A DNA stretch of 32,050 nucleotides, from positions 1-32,050 of the forward strand of contig CALZJC010000002.1 of assembly GCA_945787525.1 (NCBI GenBank). The letters run 5' to 3'. This document shows positions 1 through 9,121 of this stretch, piece after piece. The DNA comes from Thermoanaerobaculia bacterium (lineage in GTDB: Bacteria; Acidobacteriota; Thermoanaerobaculia; Multivoradales; JAHEKO01). The notes beneath the pieces were generated by a model, which saw nothing but the letters and a program-made list of their open reading frames with translations, searched no databases and was not told the DNA's origin. A program made the translations under genes and the position numbers. How positions within the stretch are numbered: position 1 is the stretch's first letter; every line of letters starts with the position of its first letter.

Positions 1-2545
1 GATCAGCGCCTTCTTGCCGCCGGCGCCCTGGAGCTGGACGAGCGAGTAGACGACCGCCTTCCAGATCGCGGTCTGGCCGTCGGGCTTGAGCCGGTAGAGG
101 CCGTCGACCACACCGGTCATGTCCGTGGTGGTGTCGCGAGCGAGGCGCGGCTCGCTGCCGAAGCCGACCACGAAGGCGCGGTCGCGCCGGGTCCGCAGGC
201 TCTGAACGAACGACGCGGCGGCGTCCTGCACGTCGGGCAGCTTGACGAACATCGAGGCCGACGAGTCGATCGCCAGGCCGACCGTCAGCGGCAGGTCGCC
301 GGCATCGCCAAAGGTGGCGATCTCCATCGGGCGCCCCTCTTCGAGCAGCCGGAACCTGTCGCGCGACAAGTCGGTGACCGGCTGGCCCCCGCGGTCGCTG
401 ACCACCACGTACAGCTCTACCAGGTCGATGTCCAGCCGCTCGCTGGGCCCCGGGCTGTTGAGGAACACGACATCTTCGCCACTGGTGCCGTCGGCCAGAC
501 GCGCCAGGACGCGGACGAAGCCGCGCGGCGACGAGGGATCGATCTCCACCCGTTCCCGGAACGGTGGCGCGTAGCGCGTTGCGACGAGCCGGTCGCGCCA
601 GAAGAACTCCACCCGATCCAGCCGCGCCCCGTCCGGCACCGTGACCTCCGCCCCCACCTCCACCGGGCCGACCAGCGGCGAATCGGCGCTGCCCGCCTCG
701 GTCGCCTGCGGCTCCACGATGTGCACTTCGAGCAGGCCGCTGCCACCGTTGACGAGAACGCTGTCCCGCGCCACTTCGCCGCCACCGGCATCGAAAGCGA
801 CTGCCAGAACCCGACGAGTACGCGGCAGCGGCCCCAGGTCGAGCTGGGCGCTGAACGGCGCCGTAGCGCGCGCGATGGCCATCTCGCCATCGAGATAGAA
901 GTCCACTCGGGTCACCGTCTTCTGGTCCACCAGGGTGCGAAACACGGTCGGCCCCATGACCATCGCGGAGTCCGGCGGCAGCAGACGCAGGAGGCGATCC
1001 GGCGCTGCCTCGAGGACGGGCAGAGCGGCGACGCCCGGCGCCGACGAGGCGCGCAGGCTGGCAAAGGTGGCGCCCCGCCGGCTGCCGGTGGTCTCTTCCA
1101 CGAGAACCGCCAGCGGCTCGTGCTCGACCGCCGCCAGCGCCAACGGCAGCGCCATGCGGATCATGCCGTCGACGGCCGAGCGCACGTCCAGTGGCTGGTG
1201 GGACACGCGGACATCGTCCGCACCGCCGAGGGCGGCGAGCGTCAGCCGCAGTTCGCCCGCCGATGCCTCGGGCTCGAGCTGCAGCGTCAGTCGCGGCTCA
1301 CCGTCGGTGCCCGGTTCGAGCACCGCCTCGACCCAGAAGTCGCCCTCGTCCAGCTCGTCGCGCAGCAGTTGCCGGGCCCGCGCCGCCGACACCGGTCGCG
1401 GTAGTCGCGAGCCGATCCAGCGCCGTGCCCTGATCTCTTCGCCGTTGGCGACGACCCGGACCGGCACCGGCTCCACGGCCGGTGCGTCGAGCTCCAAACG
1501 CAATAGGTGCCGCCGTCGAAGGCGGTCCGAAAGATCCGCCAACCGCAACGGATCGACCAACAGCTCGCCGCCGGTCTGGTCCGCCAGCTCCACCAGCGGT
1601 GCCACCGGATCGGCCAGAACCGGGATCTCCCCCCTTCCGCGCTGCCGCCTGCGGAGCTCTCGCGGATCGACGCCGATCGCTACCTGGCCCAACCCGCGGC
1701 CCTCCTCGAAGCGCCGCTCGAGCCGCTGGCTGTCCGATTCCTCGGCCCCGGCGAGCAAGGCGTCGCCGCGGGCCGGTGGTTGAAACGCCACGACCGTCCA
1801 GCCCAGCATCGATAGCGCCCGGCCGAGCTCGTCCGCCGAGGGCAGCGGCCCTGGCGGCGACATCTCGGCGCCACCATCCTCGCGGTCACCGCCCTCGGCG
1901 GCGCGCAGGGCCGCCGAGTAGAACGCCGCCGGATCCGCCTCGTAGCCGCCGCCGACGTAGAGCAGCAGCCGGCCGGTCGAGGTGGGCGGCGAGCGCCTCG
2001 CGCTCTGCCGCGGCCGCCGCCTCGGCGGCCGCAACTGTCGGCCGCGATCGTTCGGCGAACTGCCGGCGGCGCTCGCCCTGCAGGTGCCGCGACGACTCGC
2101 GCACCCGGATCCAGGCCAGCGCCTCGTCAACAGCCGGCGCCGAGGTCGTCGGCGGCAGAGTCGCGCGCACGGCGTCCCCGGCGAGCACGATCTCGACCGG
2201 GCCCAGAGCGGTCAGCTCGGCGGCCCGCTCGGCCAGCATGACGGCGCCGTTACGCAGCAGCAACGGCTCGCTGAGCTCCAGGTCGAACAGCACGACGACG
2301 CGCCAGGTCTGTCCCACCGGTCCGGCGTCGGTCGCCGCCACCACCGCACCGCCGGCCGAGACACTCACCTCGCCGCCGGTATCGGTGCCGTCGGGCAGCT
2401 CGACCCAGAGCTCCTGCGGCGGCTCGGTTCGAGGAGGAACGTCGCCGGCCGCCGCAAGTGCCAGCATGGCGCCGGCCAGAACAGCGCTGGCGGCCAGCGG
2501 CCGGCGCGGCGAGCGGATGGATCCGGGCTGCAGGAGGGTGCTCAT
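1..2545 (-). CDS. VWFA-related domain protein (secreted), runs off the left edge; apparent frameshift near 1980
   Basis: Minus-strand reading from ATG at 2545 (MSTLLQPG... with signal-like segment, WRVVVLFDLELSEPLLLRNGAVMLAERAAEL). After about 1980 the sense continues in another frame (STGRLLLYVGGGYEADPAAFYSAALRAAEGG...DQTGGELLVDP...DLPLTVGLAIDSSASM...) to position 1. VWA MIDAS-like DSSAS is present. Confidence 0.7.
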
Positions 2546-2756
2546 GGAGGCTCTCGTAATCTGAGTCGGGAGGTGATCCGGACCGGTCGAGTCGTTGACG
2601 GTTTCGACCACGCGGAGCTATCCTAGACCCGCCTGCAAGGCAAATGCCGGCCGACCGCAAAGTCGGCGGCTTCCACCAAAGGCAAACAAGCGTCTCGAGG
2701 CAAGCCGCCGTAGGCTCCGCCTGAACCCATCGTACGGGAACTCAAGGAGGAGAACT

Positions 2757-2943
2757 ATGAGCCAATCGATCCTAGACCTGCTGGACGGACAGCTCGGCGG
2801 CCAGGCGCTGGAGATGATCGGCAGCCAACTCGGCGCCGATCGATCCCGGGTCGAGAAGGCGGTGCCGTGACGGCGACATCAAGGACGACGTCGCCAGGAT
2901 CGGCGGTTCGCTGCTGAAGAGCTTTCTGGGCAAGCGCCGCTAG
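2757..2943 (+). pseudogene. Remnant of a DUF937-like small protein (N-terminus in one frame, C-terminus in another)
   Basis: AAGGAGG RBS, then MSQSILDLLDGQLGGQALEMIGSQLGADRSRVEKAVP*. After the stop the next frame reads GDIKDDVARIGGSLLKSFLGKRR* (TAG at 2941-2943), which looks like the C-terminal tail of the same family. Confidence 0.5.
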
Positions 2944-2990
2944 TCGACCGCGGCCCAGGCAACAAACAACCACAAGGAGATCGTTGAAAG

Positions 2991-3488
2991 ATGGGTATTT
3001 TCGATTTCGTGAAAGACGCAGGCAAGAAACTGGGATTCGGCGACGACGAGCCCGAGGCGAGGCCGGCCGCGCCGAGCGCCCCCACCGCCGCGGACATGCA
3101 GGCGGCCGCCGACCGGCGCCGGGCGATGGGCATGGTCAAGATGATCGGCGAGCTGGGGCTCGGGGTGGAAGAGCTCAATATCCGCGTCGACGACGACACG
3201 GTCACCGTCGGCGGCACCGCGGCGACCCAGGAAGACCGCGAAAAGATCGTGCTCGCGGTCGGCAACGTCGCCGGCATCGCCCGGGTCGACGATCAGATGG
3301 AAGTGGCGGCGCCAAAGGCGACCTTCTACACGGTGCAGTCCGGCGACACGCTGTCCAAGATCGCCAAGGAGCACTACGGCGACGCAATGAAGTACCCGGT
3401 GATCTTCGAGGCCAACAAGCCGATGCTCGAGCACCCCGACAAGATCTACCCGGGCCAGCAGCTCCGCATCCCGCCTCTGGAGGGTTAG
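2991..3488 (+). CDS. kbp: BON + LysM domain protein, Kbp/YgaU-like potassium-binding protein
   Basis: MGIFDFVKDAGKKLGFG..., BON-like VDDDTVTVGGTAATQEDREKIVLAVGNVAGIARVDDQM, LysM FYTVQSGDTLSKIAKEHYGDAMKYPVIFEANKPMLEHPDKIYPGQQLRIP; strong resemblance to E. coli Kbp. Confidence 0.92.
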   Translation: MGIFDFVKDAGKKLGFGDDEPEARPAAPSAPTAADMQAAADRRRAMGMVKMIGELGLGVEELNIRVDDDTVTVGGTAATQEDREKIVLAVGNVAGIARVDDQMEVAAPKATFYTVQSGDTLSKIAKEHYGDAMKYPVIFEANKPMLEHPDKIYPGQQLRIPPLEG

Positions 3489-3541
3489 CCTGCGTTTCTC
3501 CCCGGCTTCGCAGTCGAGGATTGGTGAGGAATGCTGGCTAG
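3486..3541. repeat. Probable degenerate/short member of the same element family
   Basis: TAGCCTGCGTTTCTCCCC ... GGTGAGGAATGCTGGCTAG: ends resemble TAGCCTGACCTTCTCACC / GGTGAGAAGGTCAGGCTAG with several mismatches. Confidence 0.45.
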
Positions 3542-4847
3542 GCCCCTGACGAGCAACGCCCAGCCGTCGGTCCGCAAGCGCGAGATCTTCGGCTGGGCGA
3601 TGTTCGACTTCGCCAACTCCAGCTACACCACGGTGATCGTCACCGTGGCGTTCAGCGTCTACTTCACGACCCTCGTCGCGCCAGGCAGCCGCGGCGACTG
3701 GCTGTGGGGCGTCGGCGTGATGATCAGCAACCTGATCGTGCTCGGCGCCGCGCCGATCTTTGGCGCTCTGGCCGACGGTTCGGGCCGCAAGAAGCACTTC
3801 CTGGCCACCACCTGGCTGGTCTGTGTCGGCGGCACGGCGGCTCTCTGGTTCGCGATCCCCGGCGCCGTGATCCTGGCGCTGGTCCTGTTCATCATCTCGA
3901 ACGTCGCCTTCGCCATGGGCGAGACGCTGGTCGGCGGCTTCCTGCCCGAGATCTCGACGCCCAAGAACGTCGGCCGCGTCTCGGGCATCGGCTGGGGGCT
4001 GGGCTACTTTGGTGGCCTGGCCTGCCTGCTGCTCATCCGACCGCTTCTGGCCGGTGACTTCGTGCTGGACAACCTGGCATCGCTTCGCCTGGTGTGGCCG
4101 CTGACGGCGGCGTTCTTCTTTCTCGCCGGCATCCCGACGTTCGTCTTGCTGCGCGAGCGGGCGCAGCGTGTCGAGCACCGCTCGCTCACCAGCTTCGCGG
4201 CCGAGGGCTTCCGCCGGCTACGCGCCACCGGCCGCTCGATCAAGCGTTTCCGCGAGCTGGTCAAGTTCCTCTCGTTCTTCTTCGTCTACTGCTGCGGCCT
4301 GATGACCGTGATCGCGTTCGCCGGAATCTACTCGCGAAAGACCCTCGCCTTCACCGCCAACGAGCTGATCGTGCTCTTTCTGGTCCTGCAGCTGTTCTCG
4401 GCGGCGGGCGCCTTCGCCGGCGGTCCGCTACAGGACCGGCTGGGCTCACGGCGCACCCTGCAATGGATCCTGGTGCTGTGGGTCCTGGTCTGCCTGGCTG
4501 GCGCCGCCGCAACCACCAAGACCGCCTTCTGGTTCGTGGCCATGGGAGCGGGGCTGGGCATCGGCTCGCTTCAAGCCGCTTCCCGCGGACTCGTCGGGCT
4601 GTTCTCACCGAAAGACAAGAGCGGTGAGTTCTTCGGCTTCTGGGGCCTGGCGATGCGTGGCGCATACGCCCTGGGGCCGTTCATCTTCGGCTCGATCTCC
4701 CTGTCGACCGGCTCGCAGCGCATCGCCGTCATGATCACCGCGGTGTTCTTCGTCATCGGCTGGGTCGGCCTGCTGTACGTCGACGAGGACAAGGGGCGGG
4801 CCGCGGCCGAGGCGTGGCGCGAAGAGCGGGCGACCGGCGCCACATAG
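3531..4847 (+). CDS. MFS transporter, UMF1/Atg22-like
   Basis: Multi-TM protein; GWAMFDFANSSYTTVIVTVAFSVYF matches the UMF1-type N-terminal signature (W-A-x-[YF]-D-x-A-N-S). Confidence 0.85.
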   Translation: MLARPLTSNAQPSVRKREIFGWAMFDFANSSYTTVIVTVAFSVYFTTLVAPGSRGDWLWGVGVMISNLIVLGAAPIFGALADGSGRKKHFLATTWLVCVGGTAALWFAIPGAVILALVLFIISNVAFAMGETLVGGFLPEISTPKNVGRVSGIGWGLGYFGGLACLLLIRPLLAGDFVLDNLASLRLVWPLTAAFFFLAGIPTFVLLRERAQRVEHRSLTSFAAEGFRRLRATGRSIKRFRELVKFLSFFFVYCCGLMTVIAFAGIYSRKTLAFTANELIVLFLVLQLFSAAGAFAGGPLQDRLGSRRTLQWILVLWVLVCLAGAAATTKTAFWFVAMGAGLGIGSLQAASRGLVGLFSPKDKSGEFFGFWGLAMRGAYALGPFIFGSISLSTGSQRIAVMITAVFFVIGWVGLLYVDEDKGRAAAEAWREERATGAT

Positions 4848-4944
4848 CCTCCAAGGGCGCCCCGACCGCGCAGCTGCTGCGTTCTGCCCGGTCGGCCAGG
4901 CACCTCCGGCGTTTCGTAGAGGTTTGGTGAGAAGGTCAGGCTAG
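4845..4944. repeat. Half-degenerate copy of the same palindromic element
   Basis: Right end CGGCGTTTCGTAGAGGTTTGGTGAGAAGGTCAGGCTAG (4907-4944) matches the 28889-29071 right end; the left end keeps only TAGCC. Internal stem CCGACCG/CGGTCGG. Confidence 0.75.
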
Positions 4945-4991
4945 AATAGCCCGTCCTTCAGAACCTGGGTTGCCGGAAGGGGGTTCCCGAG

Positions 4992-6761
4992 ATGAGCCAG
5001 ATCATCCCGCGTCTCTTCGAGGAGGCCGCGCGCGCGCGCGGCGACGCCGACGCCATGCGCTACAAGCGAGACGGCGAGTGGCTGCCGATCTCGTGGAACG
5101 GCTATCGCGACGACGTCTGGCGGGCGGCCGGCGGCTTCATGAGGCTCGGTCTCGAGCCCGGTCAGGGCGTCGCCATCCTCGGTTTCAACCGGCCGGAGTG
5201 GTTCATCTCCGATATCGGCGCCATCGTCGCCGGCGGGCTGCCGGCCGGGATCTACACCACCTGCACGCCCGACCAGTGCCGCTACGTCGCCCACCACTGC
5301 GAGGCGTCGGTGATCGTGGTCGAGCACGCCAACCAGCTGGACAAGATCCTCTTGGTGCGAGACCAGCTGCCCCATTTGCGGGCCATCGTCATGATGGAAG
5401 GAGAGAGCGCGGAGCCCGGCGTGCACAGCTGGCACGAGCTGCTCGAGTTGGGCAAGGGCGTTCCCGAGGCCGAGATCGAGGCGCGTGTCGACGCCCAGCG
5501 CCCCGAAGATCCGGCCACCCTGATCTACACCTCCGGCACCACCGGCCCACCCAAAGCCGTGATGCTGTCGCACACCAACCTGGTATGGACCGCGGCGCGG
5601 GTGCTGGAGTTCCTCGAGCTCCAGCCAGGCGACCAGTTCCTGAGCTACCTGCCGCTCTCCCACATCGCCGAGCAGATGGTCACGCTGCACGGGCCGCTGC
5701 ATGTCGGCGGCTGCAGCTGGTTCGCCGAATCCATCGAGCAGCTGGCCAGCAATATCCGGGAGGTGCGGCCGCATATCTTCTTCGGCGTGCCTCGGGTGTG
5801 GGAGAAGATCCAGGCCGCCATCCAGGCGGCGGGAGCGCAAAACCCGCCACTCAAGCGCAAGATCGCGGCCTGGGCGCGCGGCGTCGGCAAGGCGGCCGGC
5901 TACGCCGAACAGCGTGGCGAGTCGGCGCCGCTGCTGGCGCCGCTGGCCGACAAGCTGGTGTTCTCCAAGGTGCGCCAGAAGCTGGGCCTCGACCGGGCCC
6001 GCGTCTGCGCCTGCTCGGCCGCACCCATCACCCTCGACACGCTGGAGTTCTTTTTGAGCCTCGGCATCCCGATCCTCGAAATCTACGGCATGAGCGAGGT
6101 CACCGGCCCCGGCACCATGTCGCTGCGCTCGCGTTACAAGACCGGCCGGGCGGGCTTCGCCATCCCCGGCACCGAGCTGGCGCTGGCCGAGGACGGCGAG
6201 ATCCTGATGCGCGGCCCGCACGTCTTCCTGGGCTACTACAAGGACGAGGCGGCCACCCGGGAGACTCTCGACGACGACGGCTGGATCCACTCGGGCGACA
6301 TCGGCGAGCTGGATGAGGACGGCTTCCTCAAGGTCACCGACCGCAAGAAGGAGCTGATCATCACCTCCGGCGGAAAGAACGTCGCGCCAGCGCCGATCGA
6401 GGCGAAGCTCAAGTCGATCGGCGGCGTGGCGGCGGCGGTGGTCATCGGCGACAGCCGGAAGTACCTGGGCGCGCTACTGACCCTGGACCTGGATCTGCTG
6501 CCCAAGACCACGGCGGCCGCCGGCAGCCCGGCGACGGACCTGGAGTCGGCCGCCGGCTGCCCCAGACTGCGGGCCCACCTCGAAGCCGAGATACAGGCAG
6601 TCAACGCAACCCTGGCCAGCTACGAGACGATCAAGCGCTTCGAGATTTTGTCGACCCAGTTCACCCCGGAGAGCGGCGAGCTGACGCCAACCATGAAGCT
6701 GCGACGGCGGGTGATCCACCAGCGCTACGAGGGCGAGATCGACAGCCTGTACGACGGCTGA
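4992..6761 (+). CDS. Long-chain acyl-CoA synthetase / AMP-dependent synthetase
   Basis: AMP-binding motif LIYTSGTTGPPKAVMLSH; EIYGMSEVTGPGTMS; GWIHSGDIGELDEDGFLKVTDRKKELIITSGGKNVAP. Confidence 0.95.
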   Translation: MSQIIPRLFEEAARARGDADAMRYKRDGEWLPISWNGYRDDVWRAAGGFMRLGLEPGQGVAILGFNRPEWFISDIGAIVAGGLPAGIYTTCTPDQCRYVAHHCEASVIVVEHANQLDKILLVRDQLPHLRAIVMMEGESAEPGVHSWHELLELGKGVPEAEIEARVDAQRPEDPATLIYTSGTTGPPKAVMLSHTNLVWTAARVLEFLELQPGDQFLSYLPLSHIAEQMVTLHGPLHVGGCSWFAESIEQLASNIREVRPHIFFGVPRVWEKIQAAIQAAGAQNPPLKRKIAAWARGVGKAAGYAEQRGESAPLLAPLADKLVFSKVRQKLGLDRARVCACSAAPITLDTLEFFLSLGIPILEIYGMSEVTGPGTMSLRSRYKTGRAGFAIPGTELALAEDGEILMRGPHVFLGYYKDEAATRETLDDDGWIHSGDIGELDEDGFLKVTDRKKELIITSGGKNVAPAPIEAKLKSIGGVAAAVVIGDSRKYLGALLTLDLDLLPKTTAAAGSPATDLESAAGCPRLRAHLEAEIQAVNATLASYETIKRFEILSTQFTPESGELTPTMKLRRRVIHQRYEGEIDSLYDG

Positions 6762-6793
6762 CGGCATGCCGCCCGCGCTCACGCCGGGCTCGA

Positions 6794-7222
6794 TCAGGGC
6801 ACGGCTCCATCGGAGCTACCGGTCCGCAGCCGGCCACCCAACCAGGGCCCCAACAGCGTCGCCACCAGCACCAGCAGCCAGAGGCGGCCCGCCGAGAGAT
6901 CGTAGTCGCGCACCAGGTGGGCCCAGGGGTGACCGGCGACCCAGTGACCGAAGACGAACTCGAAGAGGACCGTCAGAGCGACCCAGAAGACCCCGATCCA
7001 CAGCTGCCTGGCCGGCCGACCGATCGCGCCCAGCCAGCGCAGGGTAAACGCCGACACCGCAACAATAATCAGCCCGCCGGTCAGACTGCTCAGCTGATGG
7101 GCCCGCAGCTCACCCAGAGCGGGCGTGGCCATCCATTCACGGAGCAGGCCCTGGGCAATCATCAGAATCGCCAGAGCCAGCCAGACTGCAGACGCGCGAA
7201 GCCAGGGCATCGGATCGACCAC
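6794..7222 (-). CDS. Hypothetical integral membrane protein
   Basis: 142-aa ORF with several hydrophobic segments (WLALAILMIAQGLL; LTGGLIIVAVSAFTL; LWIGVFWVALTVLFEFVFGHWVAG; LWLLVLVATLLGPWLGG). Start could be GTG 7222 or ATG 7210. Confidence 0.65.
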   Translation of the reverse strand: MVDPMPWLRASAVWLALAILMIAQGLLREWMATPALGELRAHQLSSLTGGLIIVAVSAFTLRWLGAIGRPARQLWIGVFWVALTVLFEFVFGHWVAGHPWAHLVRDYDLSAGRLWLLVLVATLLGPWLGGRLRTGSSDGAVP

Positions 7223-7284
7223 CGATGGATCTGCTATCGGTGGCCCACTCTTTCTATCAAGCGGACCCGACGTTGACGACCTGG

Positions 7285-7749
7285 TCAGCGACCCATCAGC
7301 TCGCGCAGCTGATGGGTGTGCCGGATCGGATGCATGACCGCGTGCTCGAGCATGGCATCGATGCAGTAGGGCGGGCCCCAGCGCGAAGAGTGGGCCGGAG
7401 CGTAGGCGCGCTGCTCGGTAAGAGCCTTCAGGGGCTCACGCCAGGCCGACAGGACATTGTCCACGACCCCGTCGGCGGCGGCGGCCAGTCCGTCCGGATC
7501 CGGGTGGCCCTCGACCTCCGGCGCCGGCATCTCGACCTTCTCGCACATCCAGACCAGATAATGCGCGGCGCAGCCCAATACGTGGGCGAGCAGCGCCTCT
7601 CTCGAAGAGTAGTTGGGGTCGCTCGAGGCCGGCAGCTCCAGCCCGAGATCATCCGCCTGGCGCCAGACTTCGAGGAACTCCCTCAGGTGTCGCTCATGAA
7701 GCGTGACCAGCGCCCGCGCACCTCCGTACTGGAACGACTCCTGACTCAT
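7285..7749 (-). CDS. DinB-like superfamily protein
   Basis: 154 aa from MSQESFQYGG...; helical-bundle-like with His residues in LAHVLGCAAHYLVW and MLEHAVMHPIRHTHQLRELMG typical of DinB/YfiT-like proteins. Confidence 0.6.
   Translation of the reverse strand: MSQESFQYGGARALVTLHERHLREFLEVWRQADDLGLELPASSDPNYSSREALLAHVLGCAAHYLVWMCEKVEMPAPEVEGHPDPDGLAAAADGVVDNVLSAWREPLKALTEQRAYAPAHSSRWGPPYCIDAMLEHAVMHPIRHTHQLRELMGR
7291..7317. other. 11-bp perfect inverted repeat overlapping the 3' end of the DinB-like gene
   Basis: ACCCATCAGCT-CGCGC-AGCTGATGGGT, ending a few codons before the stop at 7285. Confidence 0.6.
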
Positions 7750-7759
7750 GGGGGCTCTC

Positions 7760-8063
7760 CTAGGTGAACAACAGGTTGTAGCCGAGCAGACCGGCCAGGA
7801 CAAGAAAGCCGAAGCCCGGGTAGACGAAGAGCTGCGACCGCTCGCGCGACGGGATGCCCATCTTGCGCAGGCCGTAGGCAGGGAAGGTGAAGTAGACCAG
7901 CGCCTTGAGCACCTCTGCCCAGCCAACAATGGTCAGCACCATCGGGATACCGGTCCAGACGTTGTGGAAGGCGACGACGATCGAGCTGAAGATCAGGCTG
8001 AGAAACGCGCCGGCGAAAACGGCCGGCCTCGCCCTGGGTAGTGTTGACGGCCTCGTCCGGCAC
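7760..8063 (-). CDS. Small integral membrane protein (possible frameshift near the N-terminus)
   Basis: Sense reading FAGAFLSLIFSSIVVAFHNVWTGIPMVLTIVGWAEVLKALVYFTFPAYGLRKMGIPSRERSQLFVYPGFGFLVLAGLLGYNLLFT*. The best RBS (AGGAGG at 8075-8070) with a GTG at 8063 lies in a different frame. Confidence 0.45.
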
Positions 8064-8128
8064 AGGCAACCTCCTTGCTCTACGTGGTCTGACCGAGCCG
8101 AGTCTACCGCCGGGCGGGCGGCTTTGGC

Positions 8129-8617
8129 CTAGCCCCCGACGAAGTGCCGGTAGCCGCGGTTCCAGTACACCAGCGGCTGATCTTCGGGCCGCGGGATGGC
8201 GTGCGCCTGGACCTCGCCGATGTAGATGGTGTGGGTCCCCGACGGGAAGCGGTCACGGATCGTGCAGTCGAGCCAGGCGAGGGCATCTTCGAGAATGGGC
8301 GCGCCGGTCACCGCTTCACCCCAGCTGCCCACGGCGAAGCGGTCCTCGTCCTTGACCCAGGCAAACCGGTTGGAAAGCTCGGTGTGGTCCTCGCCCAGAA
8401 TGTTGACAGCGAAGACCGCGCCCTCCTCCTCCAGTAGCCGGTAGCCGTAGTGCTCGTGGTCGACGATCACGCAGACGAGGGGCGGATCGGGAGAGACCGA
8501 AGCGAACGCCGAAACGGTCAGACCGTGGCGCCTCCCGCCGGCTTGGACGGTGACGATGGTGACACCGGCCGGGAACAGCCGCATGGCATGACGGTACTCC
8601 TCCGACGAGATCGACAT
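8129..8617 (-). CDS. Flavin reductase family protein (FMN-binding split barrel)
   Basis: MSISSEEYRHAMRLFPAGVTIVTVQAGGRRHGLTVSAFASVSPDPPLVCVIVDHE...FAVNILGEDHTELSNRFA; flavin-reductase-like domain pattern. Confidence 0.9.
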   Translation of the reverse strand: MSISSEEYRHAMRLFPAGVTIVTVQAGGRRHGLTVSAFASVSPDPPLVCVIVDHEHYGYRLLEEEGAVFAVNILGEDHTELSNRFAWVKDEDRFAVGSWGEAVTGAPILEDALAWLDCTIRDRFPSGTHTIYIGEVQAHAIPRPEDQPLVYWNRGYRHFVGG

Positions 8618-8756
8618 CGGGGCGACTCTAGCAGCCCGTGGTAGAGGTCTGGACGGCCGCGCGGCAAGGGCTTTCGGTTCGGCAGCCGGCAAGATCGCGA
8701 CCCCGGATTCCGTCCGTTCGGGTGCGGCCGGGCCATGAGGCCGCGGCCCGGTCACC

Positions 8757-9107
8757 ATGAGCAGCCGATCCCGTCGCCGCCAGCGTTCCAGGGGCCGCCG
8801 CCGATTTCCCCGCTGGCAGGTACCCGACGGCCGGCTGGTCGGGCCGGTCATGACCGCCAGGGTGCTCGATCTGGGCCCGGCCGGCGCTCATATCGAAACC
8901 ACCAGCGCGCTGCGCGTCGGCGCTCCCTACGCCTTCACCCTCGAGCTGGCGGGCCCCAACCGCCGCCTGCACGGCCGCGTCCGGTGGTGCCGCCTGGTCG
9001 GCACCCGCGCGGCGACCGCTGGTGAGCGGACGCCGGTCTACCGCGCCGGCGTCGTCTGGAACACCCAGGGCCTGCCGCCAATCCGCCGCCCGGAGGGTGG
9101 CCGATAG
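8757..9107 (+). CDS. PilZ domain protein
   Basis: RRRFPRWQVPDGRLVGPVMTARVLDLGPAGAHIETTSALRVGAPYAFTLELAGPNRRLHGRVRWCRLVG: RxxxR...D/NxSxxG-like arrangement. Confidence 0.75.
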   Translation: MSSRSRRRQRSRGRRRFPRWQVPDGRLVGPVMTARVLDLGPAGAHIETTSALRVGAPYAFTLELAGPNRRLHGRVRWCRLVGTRAATAGERTPVYRAGVVWNTQGLPPIRRPEGGR

Positions 9108-9121
9108 CCTGCCCACCCGTG

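Noticed and set aside
2940-4178. 412-aa minus-strand ORF
   Set aside because: Antisense to kbp and the MFS transporter; low-complexity shadow translation.
4941-6290. 449-aa minus-strand ORF and 448-aa plus ORF 4970-6316
   Set aside because: Shadow frames of the acyl-CoA synthetase at 4992-6761.
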